Origin: G020353235 sp964569555
GTDB taxonomy: Bacteria; Chloroflexota; Dehalococcoidia; Dehalococcoidales; JAUYDJ01
Reading direction: 5' to 3'
Assembly (NCBI GenBank): GCA_964569555.1
Contig: CAZMTT010000035.1
Span: forward strand, 1 to 12,894
Length of the DNA: 12,894 nt
Positions within the stretch are counted from its first letter, which is position 1. Each line of letters opens with the position of its first letter. The position numbers and the translations under genes are program-made. Below are positions 6,586 through 12,894 of this stretch, piece by piece. Below the pieces are notes generated by a model, which ran no database searches, was not told the origin of the DNA, and saw nothing but the letters and a program-made list of their open reading frames with translations.

Positions 6586-6614
6586 ATTTTAGCACAGCCC
6601 CGCCAGCCCAACAA
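6586..6614 (-). promoter_or_regulatory. Promoter of mfd
   Basis: On the minus strand, -10 TAAAAT (6591-6586) is preceded by TGC, an extended -10. 17 bases upstream is a weak -35, TTGTTG (6614-6609). The predicted transcript start is near 6579, leaving about 50 bases of leader. Confidence 0.55.
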
Positions 6615-6626
6615 ACCCGGCGCTCA

Positions 6627-6655
6627 TTGTCCAAATTAGCCCAGCTTGCTATAAT
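6627..6655 (+). promoter_or_regulatory. Promoter of the proBA operon
   Basis: -35 TTGTCC (6627-6632), a 17-base spacer and a consensus -10 TATAAT (6650-6655). Predicted start near 6662, so the leader before proB is only about 15 bases. That is too short for a T-box or other riboswitch. Confidence 0.7.
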
Positions 6656-6676
6656 GGGGGAAATTCATCCGGGTTT

Positions 6677-7825
6677 ATGTCAATGAAAAAGGCTAGTGAT
6701 AACCAAAAATTATTGCCCTATCAACGTATTGTGGCCAAGTTCGGCACCAGCCTGCTTACCGGCGGCAGCGACAGCCTGAACCGGGAGATAATGTCGGCTC
6801 TGGTGGAGCAGGTGGCCGAGCTTCACCGGCAGGGGCGGGAGCTTATTGTGGTATCCTCGGGGGCGATTGCCTCCGGCCAGCACAAGCTGGGGCTGACCAC
6901 CAAGGTCAAGGGTATCCCGCTGAAGCAGGTCTTCTTCTCGGTGGGGCAGGGCCGCCTGATGTATGTCTGGGAACAGCTTTTCGGGCAGCACGATATCACC
7001 GTGGCGCAGGCACTGCTCAGCAAGGCTGACCTTGCCGACCGGTCGGGCTATCTCAACGCCCGCAGCACCCTGCTGGCCCTGCTCGAGCTGGGGGTGGTCT
7101 GCATTGTCAACGAGAACGATGTGGTGGCGGTGGACGAGATTCAGGAAGCCAAGTTCGGCGATAATGATAATCTCTCCGCCATGGTGGCCAATCTGGTTGA
7201 TGCCGACCTTTTGCTGCTCCTGACCGATACCGCCGGGCTGTATACCGCTGACCCGCGCGCCGACCCCGATGCCAGCCTTATCTCGCAGGTGGCCAAGATA
7301 GATGCCCGCATTGAGAAGCTGGCGGCGGCTAGCCCCGGATATCTGGGCACCGGTGGCATGGTGACCAAGATAGAGGCGGCCAAGCTGGCGACTGCCTCCG
7401 GGGTAAGCGTGGTTATCGCTGACGGCCGTGAGCCGGAGGCAATTTTGCGTCTGGCTAAAGGCGAGGCGGTGGGCACCCGCTTTGTGCCGGCGACCTCCAA
7501 GCTGGAGAGCCGCCAGCGCTGGATGCTCAGCGGTCTGACTACCCGGGGCGGGCTGGTGGTGGATGAGGGGGCCGCTTTAGCCTTGAAAAAGCAGAGCCGC
7601 AGCCTGTTACCCGCCGGTATCAGGGAAATTAAGGGCAAGTTCCGGCGGGGCGATATCGTCAATATCTATGACCCTCAGGGAGTCCGCCTTGGCTGCGGCA
7701 TCAGCAACTATAGCGCCGGCGATATTGAGGCGATTAAAGGGGCGCACTCCAAAGATATCGTCAGCCGCCTCGGCTACGACTACGGCTCAGAAGTAGTCCA
7801 CCGCAACAATCTGGTGGTGCTGTAG
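6677..7825 (+). CDS. proB: Glutamate 5-kinase with PUA domain
   Basis: ProB phosphorylates the gamma-carboxylate of glutamate with ATP, the first and usually proline-inhibited step of proline synthesis. At 382 residues it is the full two-domain form. The amino-acid kinase domain (about 15-265) shows KFGTSLLTG (residues 21-29), VVSSGAIASG (58-67), VNENDVVA (144-151), KFGDNDNLSAMVA (159-171), LLTDTAGLYTADPR and GTGGMVTKIEAAKLA. The PUA domain (about 278-375) contains GLTTRGGLVVDEGAALAL and KGKFRRGDIVNIYD. Two ATGs lie close together (6677 and 6683). The first is taken, but no clear ribosome site is seen for either, which fits the very short leader. Followed by proA after 38 bases. Confidence 0.96.
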   Translation: MSMKKASDNQKLLPYQRIVAKFGTSLLTGGSDSLNREIMSALVEQVAELHRQGRELIVVSSGAIASGQHKLGLTTKVKGIPLKQVFFSVGQGRLMYVWEQLFGQHDITVAQALLSKADLADRSGYLNARSTLLALLELGVVCIVNENDVVAVDEIQEAKFGDNDNLSAMVANLVDADLLLLLTDTAGLYTADPRADPDASLISQVAKIDARIEKLAAASPGYLGTGGMVTKIEAAKLATASGVSVVIADGREPEAILRLAKGEAVGTRFVPATSKLESRQRWMLSGLTTRGGLVVDEGAALALKKQSRSLLPAGIREIKGKFRRGDIVNIYDPQGVRLGCGISNYSAGDIEAIKGAHSKDIVSRLGYDYGSEVVHRNNLVVL

Positions 7826-7863
7826 GCGGCAGGGTATTCTGTAAATATAAAGGGAGTCAAGAT

Positions 7864-9138
7864 ATGAAATCGGGAATTGAAGAACTGGAAGAGAAGGGCA
7901 AGGCGGCTAAGGCGGCTTCGCGCCGGCTGGCTTACCTGGCTACCGGGGTCAAGAATAAGGCTTTGCATTCTATTTCCAAGGAGCTGGTGGCCCAAAAGGG
8001 CGAGATACTGAAAGCCAGTGAGATTGACTACAAAGCGGGTGAGGCGGCCGGGATGAGCCAGGCCATGCTTGACCGCCTGATGCTCAACTCGGACCGAATC
8101 GAGGCTATTGCTAAGGATGTGCTCACCGTGGCGGCCCTCCCCGACCCGGTGGGCGAAATATTTGAAATGCGCACCCTGCCCAACGGCCTGCAGATAGGCA
8201 AGAAGCGGGTGCCGCTGGGGGTAATCGGCGCCATCTACGAGAGCCGGCCCAATGTTACCGTTGATATCTCAGCGCTCTGCCTGAAATCAGGCAATGCCGT
8301 TATCCTCAGGGGTGGAGAAGAAGCGGTTAACTCCAATACTGTCTTAGCCAGGATAGTCCGGGAGGCGGCTGAGGCCGCCGGTGTGCCCCGGGGGGCGGTG
8401 CAGTCCATTGACAGCATTGACCGGACTCTGGTGCAGCACATGCTCAAAATGAGGGATGTGATTGACCTGCTCATCCCCCGCGGTGGGGCGGGGTTAATCC
8501 GGCTGGTCAAGGAAAACGCCAGCATGCCGGTGGTGACCGGCGGCATTGGCGTCTGCCATACCTATGTGGATAAGAGCGCCGATGTTGATATGGCGGTGGC
8601 CATCGCCTTTAACGCCAAGGTGCAGCGCCCCACGGTGTGCAATGCCCTGGATACCCTGCTGGTCCATACTGATATTGCCAAGCAATATCTGCCCCTGATC
8701 GCTAAAGAGTGGGCCAAGGCTGGGGTGGAGATACACTGCGATGAGGCTTCCCGGGCAATTCTGAAGTCAGTTTCGGGACTGAAGCTGGTGGCGGCTACCG
8801 ATGAGGACTGGGGGAAAGAATACCTCTCCCTGAAGGCGGCGGTGAGGGTGGTCAAGTCTCTGGACGAGGCGCTGGCGCACATTGAGCGCTACGGCTCCGG
8901 GCACTCCGAGGCGATTATCGCCGGGGATAAAGCGGCGGCAGCACGCTTTCTGGATGAAGTTGATGCCGCCTGCGTCTATGTCAATGCCAGCACCCGCTTT
9001 ACCGATGGTTCTCAGTTTGGCCTCGGGGCTGAGGTGGGCATCAGCACCCAGAAGATGCATGCCCGCGGTCCGATGGCGTTAAAAGAACTGACCAGCTATA
9101 AGTGGATTATCCAGGGTAGCGGGCAGGTGCGCCCCTAA
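7864..9138 (+). CDS. proA: Gamma-glutamyl phosphate reductase
   Basis: ProA reduces glutamyl-5-phosphate with NADPH to glutamate semialdehyde, which cyclises to pyrroline carboxylate, the step after ProB. At 424 residues it has normal length and the aldehyde-dehydrogenase fold. Seen motifs: PLGVIGAIYESRPNVTVD (about 117-134), LRGGEEAVNSN, DLLIPRGGAGLI, and the catalytic cysteine C259 in VQRPTVCNALDTLLV. Near the end is YVNASTRFTDGSQFGLGAEVGISTQ with GPMALKELTSYKW. The ribosome site GGGAG lies about seven bases before the ATG. It is second in the proBA operon. Its TAA overlaps the convergent rph stop. No proC is present in the window. Confidence 0.97.
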   Translation: MKSGIEELEEKGKAAKAASRRLAYLATGVKNKALHSISKELVAQKGEILKASEIDYKAGEAAGMSQAMLDRLMLNSDRIEAIAKDVLTVAALPDPVGEIFEMRTLPNGLQIGKKRVPLGVIGAIYESRPNVTVDISALCLKSGNAVILRGGEEAVNSNTVLARIVREAAEAAGVPRGAVQSIDSIDRTLVQHMLKMRDVIDLLIPRGGAGLIRLVKENASMPVVTGGIGVCHTYVDKSADVDMAVAIAFNAKVQRPTVCNALDTLLVHTDIAKQYLPLIAKEWAKAGVEIHCDEASRAILKSVSGLKLVAATDEDWGKEYLSLKAAVRVVKSLDEALAHIERYGSGHSEAIIAGDKAAAARFLDEVDAACVYVNASTRFTDGSQFGLGAEVGISTQKMHARGPMALKELTSYKWIIQGSGQVRP

Positions 9139-9869
9139 TCAGCCTTCTTCAGGGTATTAATAACCGATTGCTGGACCTGGAATAGCTCTTGAATGCCCTT
9201 TTGCGCCAGCTCAAGCAGGGAATCAATATTCTCCTTGCTGAAGGGCTTGCTTTCGGCAGTGCCCTGAAGCTCAACAAACTTGCCCTGGCTGGTCATCACC
9301 ACGTTAAAATCAACCTCGGCGTTGAAGTCCTCATCATAGCAGAGGTCGAGCAGCATATTACTGCGCACGATGCCGACGCTGGCGGCGGCGACGGCGCTGT
9401 CTAGCGGCATGGCGGAGATTATGCCCATATTACCCAGGGTCTGCAGGGCTTGATAGAGGGCGACATAGGCGCCGGTAATGGCGGCGGTCCGGGTGCCGCC
9501 GTCGGCCTGAAGCACATCGCAGTCCACAATCAGGGTTCGCTCACCCAGCGCGGTGAGGTCGGTTACCGCCCTTAGCGAGCGCCCGATGAGGCGTTGTATC
9601 TCTTGGTTTCTACCGCCTATCCTGCCCAGAAAGGCATCGCGGGGGGTGCGGGTAACCGTGGAGCGGGGGAGCATGGCATATTCGGCAGTAATCCAGCCGC
9701 TCCCCTCCCCCTTGAGGAAGTTAGGTATCCTTTCCTCGACGCTGACCGAGCACAGCACTCGGGTCTTGCCCATTTCAATCAGGGCACAGCCTTCCGCATA
9801 GCTCTGGTAGCCGGTGGTTATCGTTACCGGTCGCAGTTCATCCCAGGCACGTTTATCGACTCTTTTCAT
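9135..9869 (-). CDS. rph: Ribonuclease PH
   Basis: RNase PH is a phosphate-dependent 3'-5' exoribonuclease that trims the 3' ends of tRNA precursors. It works as a hexamer. The 244 residues match the family length. Motifs: an RAWDELRPVTITTGY start, GWITAEYAMLPRSTVTR, RTPRDAFLGRIGGRNQEIQR (about 74-93), the phosphate-binding ADGGTRTAAITGAYVAL (about 122-138) and PLDSAVAAASVGIV. The ribosome site is weak (GAAAGTGA region). It has its own promoter (9904-9932). Its stop codon overlaps the proA stop on the other strand by four bases, and there is no terminator between the two genes. Confidence 0.97.
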   Translation of the reverse strand: MKRVDKRAWDELRPVTITTGYQSYAEGCALIEMGKTRVLCSVSVEERIPNFLKGEGSGWITAEYAMLPRSTVTRTPRDAFLGRIGGRNQEIQRLIGRSLRAVTDLTALGERTLIVDCDVLQADGGTRTAAITGAYVALYQALQTLGNMGIISAMPLDSAVAAASVGIVRSNMLLDLCYDEDFNAEVDFNVVMTSQGKFVELQGTAESKPFSKENIDSLLELAQKGIQELFQVQQSVINTLKKAD

Positions 9870-9903
9870 ATCAAAATCACTTTCTAGGTTCTAAGTTTGC
9901 CCA

Positions 9904-9932
9904 AGTATAGCACTGACAAAGGGCAATAACAA
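9904..9932 (-). promoter_or_regulatory. Promoter of rph
   Basis: On the minus strand, -35 TTGTTA (9932-9927), a 17-base spacer and -10 TATACT (9909-9904) preceded by TGC, an extended -10. The predicted start is near 9897, giving a leader of about 27 bases. Confidence 0.6.
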
Positions 9933-9957
9933 TGAATTTACGGGGAAAGTTTGCTCG

Positions 9958-9976
9958 CCCCTGGCGAAAACAGGGG
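9958..9976 (-). terminator. Possible weak terminator after the DUF3887-like gene
   Basis: CCCCTG (9958-9963) pairs with CAGGGG (9971-9976) around a seven-base loop, about 24 bases after the lipoprotein stop. The following bases on the minus strand are CGAGCAAACTTT, not a proper T run. It may be a pause or a Rho-assisted end rather than a true intrinsic terminator. Confidence 0.35.
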
Positions 9977-9999
9977 AAGTTACCGCCTACATCGCCGAA

Positions 10000-10431
10000 C
10001 TAGTTGTTGCCGCGTAGCTTGGGGGAATCAATACTGAAGGAGGATACACGTATCCCATCGTCGAGCTCTTTGAAACGAATCTCAATGAAAACGTCTTCCG
10101 GTTCCTCGGTAAAGCGGGCGTTGTAGTAAACAATGATGGAAAAGCCGCTGTCTTCCGCCTTTACGAATTCCTTGGATTGATAGCTACCGGCTCTGGTCTC
10201 AACCTCGACGGCAAGTTCGTGGAATTTATCCTCAGGCATGATTTTTAAAATATTTTTATCAAAGCGTTCGGTGAACTGGGCGTAGTCATCCTGACTCAGT
10301 GCCTGCATCATTTCCTCGGTGATGGCGCTGGCATATTTGGGCTCGGGCACCGGGGTACAGGAAGACACCGATATCAGGGCAAGCAGAGTTATCAGGATAG
10401 CGCTAACTATTTTGACCATCTTTTTTTGCAA
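10000..10431 (-). CDS. DUF3887-like lipoprotein
   Basis: A 143-residue secreted lipoprotein with a Lys-rich start, a hydrophobic stretch and a lipobox SVSSC (Cys about 25). The mature part (about 33-138) has the look of DUF3887: DDYAQFTERFDKNILKIM, a helical stretch KFHELAVEVETRAGSYQS, and a beta part FSIIVYYNARF ... DVFIEIRFKELDDGIRVSSF. The family name is given from pattern memory; the biochemical role is unknown. The start codon is TTG, chosen because AAAGGTG stands five to six bases upstream. The next in-frame ATG (10419) has no such site. It lies 12 bases after the pncC stop, so it is second in that operon. Confidence 0.7.
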   Translation of the reverse strand: MQKKMVKIVSAILITLLALISVSSCTPVPEPKYASAITEEMMQALSQDDYAQFTERFDKNILKIMPEDKFHELAVEVETRAGSYQSKEFVKAEDSGFSIIVYYNARFTEEPEDVFIEIRFKELDDGIRVSSFSIDSPKLRGNN

Positions 10432-10443
10432 TTTGACACCTTT

Positions 10444-10923
10444 CTATTTCAGACTTGTTAGATATTCTTTCAACCAGCCCAGTGCTGCCCGGGCGGCGGC
10501 CTGTTTATTCTCCTCCCGGCTTCCCGGGAAGATGTGTTTCTGGCTTGAGGTCCCCCCTTGATGAGATAAGCCAATATAGAATAGCCCGACCGGTTTCTCG
10601 GCGCTGCCTCCGGTCGGTCCGGCGATACCGGTATCGGCCAGGCATATATCGCTGGCCAGTATTTTTCTCCCCCCGGCGGCCATTTCCTCAGCTACCTGGG
10701 GGCTTACCGCACCGTATTTATTGACCGTAGCTGATTTTACCCCAACCACCCCGACTTTAATCTCATTGTGGTAGGCGGTAATTGAGCCTTTATAATAGTC
10801 GGAGCTGCCGGGGACATTGGTTATCAGGTGTGAGATTAGACCACCGCTGGCTGATTCAACTACCCCCAGCGTCAGCCCCTTTTGCCGCAGCCGATTGCCT
10901 ATCTCCTCTGCTAAGCTGGTCAT
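10444..10923 (-). CDS. pncC: CinA C-terminal-type nicotinamide-nucleotide amidase
   Basis: A stand-alone CinA C-terminal domain of 159 residues. The family deamidates nicotinamide mononucleotide to nicotinate mononucleotide in the pyridine-nucleotide salvage cycle. Motifs: GVVESASGGLISHLITNVPGSS (about 20-41), YYKGSITAYHNEIKVGVVGV, KYGAVSPQVAEEMAAG, LADTGIAGPTGG (about 95-106) and KPVGLFYIGL. The common AESCTGG motif is changed to VESASGG: Cys becomes Ala and Thr becomes Ser, while the Glu-Ser pair stays. No N-terminal MoCF-like domain is present, so this is not full CinA. The ribosome site GGGG/GGAG is very close to the ATG. A DUF3887-like gene follows 12 bases later. Confidence 0.9.
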   Translation of the reverse strand: MTSLAEEIGNRLRQKGLTLGVVESASGGLISHLITNVPGSSDYYKGSITAYHNEIKVGVVGVKSATVNKYGAVSPQVAEEMAAGGRKILASDICLADTGIAGPTGGSAEKPVGLFYIGLSHQGGTSSQKHIFPGSREENKQAAARAALGWLKEYLTSLK

Positions 10924-10951
10924 ACTCCCCTTACTTTATAACCCCTACCTT

Positions 10952-10964
10952 ATTACCTGGTAAT
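10952..10964. promoter_or_regulatory. 13-bp dyad, possible operator
   Basis: ATTACC-T-GGTAAT is a perfect inverted repeat around one base. It lies between the pncC start codon and the pncC -10, about 10-22 bases into the predicted pncC transcript. Size and placement fit a repressor site, but no regulator is identified. Confidence 0.4.
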
Positions 10965-10977
10965 TAACTGGCGACTA

Positions 10978-11006
10978 TTGATTATAGCGTAACTATGAGC
11001 TAGAAT
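10978..11006 (+). promoter_or_regulatory. Divergent promoter region: membrane protein/DUF167 (+) and pncC (-)
   Basis: On the plus strand, -35 TTGATT (10978-10983), a 17-base spacer and -10 TAGAAT (11001-11006). On the minus strand, a consensus -10 TATAAT (10986-10981) overlaps this -35, with only a poor minus-strand -35. The two promoters should compete for polymerase. A second candidate for pncC is TATAAA further downstream with TTACCA as -35, inside the dyad. Confidence 0.55.
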
Positions 11007-11052
11007 AAAGCCAAAACAGGTTTGGCACTACTTAACCTGGGGAGGTTCTATC

Positions 11053-11241
11053 ATGGGAATTGTAGCCTGGATTTTCGGCGCTCTGGGCGGGCTAAGTGCG
11101 GTGGCGGGAATTGTCAATGCCTTTGGGTATATGCCACCACTCGGTGCCGAGTTTACCACCATGTTCTGGCTGACACTGTCGGGGATTTTACTCCTGGCCG
11201 CCATCGCTTTTGCCGTTGGGCGTGCCGGGTCTTATGAATAG
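11053..11241 (+). CDS. Small two-helix membrane protein, unknown function
   Basis: A 62-residue protein made of two hydrophobic segments (about 3-25 and 37-56) joined by a short loop MPPLGAEFTT, ending in GRAGSYE. No known family is recognised. The start is well supported by GGGGAGG about eight bases before the ATG. A six-pair stem (11017-11022 with 11034-11039) lies just ahead of this ribosome site. The DUF167 gene follows 12 bases after its stop, so they share a transcript. Codon use is like the core genes. Confidence 0.7.
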   Translation: MGIVAWIFGALGGLSAVAGIVNAFGYMPPLGAEFTTMFWLTLSGILLLAAIAFAVGRAGSYE

Positions 11242-11253
11242 CCTCCATAAGCG

Positions 11254-11529
11254 ATGACAGAAAGTGAAGCCAGAATCTCACTGAGGGTCTACCCGGGCGC
11301 TGCCCGGAGCGAGGTGGTTGACTTTAGCGGTGGTGTATGGCGGGTAAGAGTAGCCGCCCCGCCGGTCAAAGGTAAAGCAAATCGGGAACTCATCGCCCTT
11401 TTAAGCCGGCAATTAGCGCTGGATAAAAGGGCGATAGCTATAATAAGCGGTCATACCAGCCGCAACAAAATCATCGCCGTGGCTGGCTTAACTCAGCCCG
11501 AAGTGATAGGGCGGCTGCGGTCAAAGTAG
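11254..11529 (+). CDS. DUF167 (YggU) family protein
   Basis: A 91-residue protein covering the whole DUF167 domain: ISLRVYPGAARSEV (8-21), VWRVRVAAPPVKGKANRELI (28-47), and SRQLALDKRAIAIISGHTSRNKII (about 51-74). The family is widespread in bacteria, archaea and eukaryotes and lacks an agreed function. No clear ribosome site is seen, so translation may be coupled to the membrane protein gene 12 bases upstream. It ends four bases from the convergent DUF4349 stop. Confidence 0.92.
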   Translation: MTESEARISLRVYPGAARSEVVDFSGGVWRVRVAAPPVKGKANRELIALLSRQLALDKRAIAIISGHTSRNKIIAVAGLTQPEVIGRLRSK

Positions 11530-11533
11530 GGCG

Positions 11534-12391
11534 CTAGGCCTTCTTCCGGCGCCGACGCCAGTAGTAGATAACCCCGATGATAGCTCCCCACAACGGGACG
11601 AAGATTACCAGCCAGATAGCTACGGTGCCCAGCCACTGCCCGAAGACAACGATACCGCGGATGGCTGATTTGAACTCTTCCAGCACACTCCAGCCGGCAC
11701 GTGCCAGCGGCGCGGCGGTAGCTTCCGGCTCCAGCCCCACCGAGATGTAGGACATTGAGGTGGTCCGCTCCAGGTACTGCATCCGCCCCTTGATTTGCTC
11801 AATCTCAGTGCGTACCCGGGACAGGCTATTATAGATGTTGAGGATGTCTTCCACTTTGGTGGCTTTGTCCAGCAGGGCGAGGTACTGGCTCTCGGTGGCT
11901 TCGGCATTCTTCAGCCTGGCTTCCAGGTCAATGTACTCCTCGGTTACATCCTGGCTATCGGTGCTCTCCGAATTCACCCTTGTGGCCAGTTCTCTCAGCT
12001 TGGTCAGGGTGGTCTCAAACTGTTCATCCGGCACCCGAATCGATATCTGCCCCCTCATCTCCTGTTTCTCCCCCCAGATTCGGGACGAGACGACATAGCC
12101 GTTAAGGCTTACCGCCAGCTGGGCAACCTCATCACGCGCCTGCATGACATCGGCAACCACCAGTGACATATCGCCGGTGCGGATTATCATCCGCTCTTGA
12201 GGGGTGCCGGGCATACCTTCAGAGGTATAGTCTTTCCCCGGTAGCATCCCTACCGCCGGTGCGGCCGGTGCCGGTGCCGGTGCGGTGGGGGCAATCACTG
12301 ACGGTGCGCCTGCTTCCTGTGGCGCTCTGGCGCAGGCAGCTGGTATCAGGATGAGTATCACCAGCATTAAAGCCATCGCTATCTTTTTCAT
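11534..12391 (-). CDS. DUF4349 lipoprotein with coiled coil and C-terminal membrane helix
   Basis: A 285-residue envelope protein. The signal peptide ends at a lipobox (IPAAC, Cys20), followed by a Pro/Ala linker (about 34-47). The DUF4349 core begins with RMIIRTGDMSLVVADVMQA (about 67-85), continues with LNGYVVSSRIWG and GQISIRVPDEQFE (114-126), and has a long coiled coil (about 150-210, EYIDLEARLKNAEATESQYL...). Then comes TSMSYISVGLEP, a membrane helix (about 255-277) and a basic end RRRRKKA. It is thus tethered at both ends, with the core outside. The role of the family is not established; one idea is envelope sensing or organisation. The start is fixed by AGGAGG eight bases before the ATG. 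Confidence 0.9.
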   Translation of the reverse strand: MKKIAMALMLVILILIPAACARAPQEAGAPSVIAPTAPAPAPAAPAVGMLPGKDYTSEGMPGTPQERMIIRTGDMSLVVADVMQARDEVAQLAVSLNGYVVSSRIWGEKQEMRGQISIRVPDEQFETTLTKLRELATRVNSESTDSQDVTEEYIDLEARLKNAEATESQYLALLDKATKVEDILNIYNSLSRVRTEIEQIKGRMQYLERTTSMSYISVGLEPEATAAPLARAGWSVLEEFKSAIRGIVVFGQWLGTVAIWLVIFVPLWGAIIGVIYYWRRRRKKA

Positions 12392-12404
12392 GACAGAGCC
12401 TCCT

Positions 12405-12476
12405 TATTAAATTAGCCACTATACTGTATAACGGTAGCGTAGAGAGAAGGTTATTAATTTAGCTATTAATTAGCCC
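12405..12476. repeat. Three copies of a TATTAA(A/T)TTAGC-like motif
   Basis: TATTAAATTAGCC at 12405-12417, TATTAATTTAGC at 12452-12463 and TATTAATTAGCCC at 12464-12476, all in the same orientation, the last two head to tail. They flank the predicted -10 of the DUF4349 gene. Confidence 0.45.
12418..12430 (-). promoter_or_regulatory. Probable promoter core and dyad of the DUF4349 gene
   Basis: Minus-strand -10 candidate TATAGT (12423-12418) would start transcription near 12411, about 20 bases before the start codon. No good -35 is seen. The perfect dyad TATAC-T-GTATA (12420-12430) overlaps it and may be an operator. Confidence 0.35.
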
Positions 12477-12547
12477 GATGTAAAGCTCTATGGCGATTTC
12501 AGTAAGTTTGAGCGGGGTTCCAGCGCAAGCTCGGGTTTGATTATCGC

Positions 12548-12894
12548 TTATTCCATTCCGGCGGTAAGCTGGGCTAATTCCCAGGCATACTCATAGAGGT
12601 GCAGGCCCTTGCTCATGGCGATGAGCTCGCCATCATCAAGCCCTATCTCGGACGCCATATACTCTTTGAGCAGCTGGATAGCAGCCAGATTGGAGGGGAA
12701 GCCAGCCCACAGGTCCCAGGAGCGGAAATAGACGATAAAGTGGAGCCGGTTGTCGCGGACCCGGGTATCGATGGCTCGGAGGCAGGGAGGGTCGGCAAGA
12801 TAGATGGATTGGCTGTCGCCTACCGCCATAAAAGCCTGATTGGTGTTAAAGCCGTCCTCCTTATACATCTTGATTACTTCGGTAATCTGTTTTT
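12548..12894 (-). CDS. Thymidylate synthase, methanogen-like type, C-terminal part (5' end outside window)
   Basis: The reading frame is open to the window edge; the Met at 12868 is internal (KQITEVIKMYKEDGF). The 115 residues hold the core of a ThyA-fold thymidylate synthase. The active-site cysteine is in ADPPCLRAIDTRV. A phosphate/substrate-binding stretch follows, HFIVYFRSWDLWAGFPSNLA, and the end is SKGLHLYEYAWELAQL. The wording RSWDLWAGFPSN, rather than the usual bacterial RSxDxxLGLPFN, points to the methanogen-type branch. The enzyme makes dTMP (or hydroxymethyl-dUMP in relatives) from dUMP. No clear terminator is seen between its stop and the DUF4349 promoter. Confidence 0.82.
   Translation of the reverse strand, partial: KQITEVIKMYKEDGFNTNQAFMAVGDSQSIYLADPPCLRAIDTRVRDNRLHFIVYFRSWDLWAGFPSNLAAIQLLKEYMASEIGLDDGELIAMSKGLHLYEYAWELAQLTAGME

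Noticed and set aside
7141..7662. 173-codon minus-strand frame opposite proB
   Set aside because: Shadow of the proB reading frame; Ser/Arg/Ala-rich with no motif.
11529..11560. GGCGC/GCGCC pairing at the DUF167/DUF4349 junction as a two-way terminator
   Set aside because: Only five pairs around a long loop, lying inside the DUF4349 coding end, with no T run.
12480..12547. Terminator after the thymidylate synthase gene (GAGC/GCTC pairing)
   Set aside because: Only a four-base stem with a long loop and no T run on the minus strand.

Overview
The window looks like chromosomal housekeeping DNA from a GC-rich bacterium, most likely a Chloroflexota member of the Dehalococcoidia type. That is an inference from the gene mix: a TPR gene directly ahead of gyrA, a methanogen-type thymidylate synthase, DUF4349 and DUF3887 lipoproteins, and many Lys/Glu-rich proteins. 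No rRNA, tRNA, CRISPR array, insertion sequence or transposase was seen.

Layout, left to right. (1) Minus strand, 1-1245: the N-terminal 136 codons of gyrA, preceded by a TPR gene in the same operon. (2) Minus strand, 1363-2041: a small lipoprotein gene with its own promoter and terminator. (3) Plus strand, 2043-3045: three small AT-rich genes with no recognised function. Two of them share a 48-residue C-terminal module. (4) Minus strand, 3077-6529: mfd, the transcription-repair coupling factor. (5) A divergent promoter region at 6530-6676, then the plus-strand proline operon proB-proA (6677-9138). (6) Minus strand: rph (RNase PH), whose stop codon overlaps that of proA. (7) Minus strand: a pncC/cinA-type amidase gene followed by a DUF3887-like lipoprotein gene. 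(8) Plus strand: a small two-helix membrane protein gene and a DUF167 (YggU) gene. (9) Minus strand: a DUF4349 lipoprotein gene, and the 3' end of a thymidylate synthase gene that runs off the window.

Most of the window is ordinary core metabolism and DNA/RNA maintenance: gyrase, Mfd, proline synthesis, 3' tRNA trimming, NMN/pyridine salvage and dTMP synthesis. The part that stands out is the AT-rich three-gene block. It lies between the end of mfd and a minus-oriented intrinsic terminator that has no minus-strand gene of its own. The simplest reading is that the block was inserted between mfd and the mfd terminator.

Several promoters can be read with good -35/-10 spacing. Two of the minus-strand promoters are near copies of each other, and so are the two terminators. 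One 5' leader is built from four 11-nt tandem repeats. All functional statements come from recognising motifs by eye, and no database search was possible.
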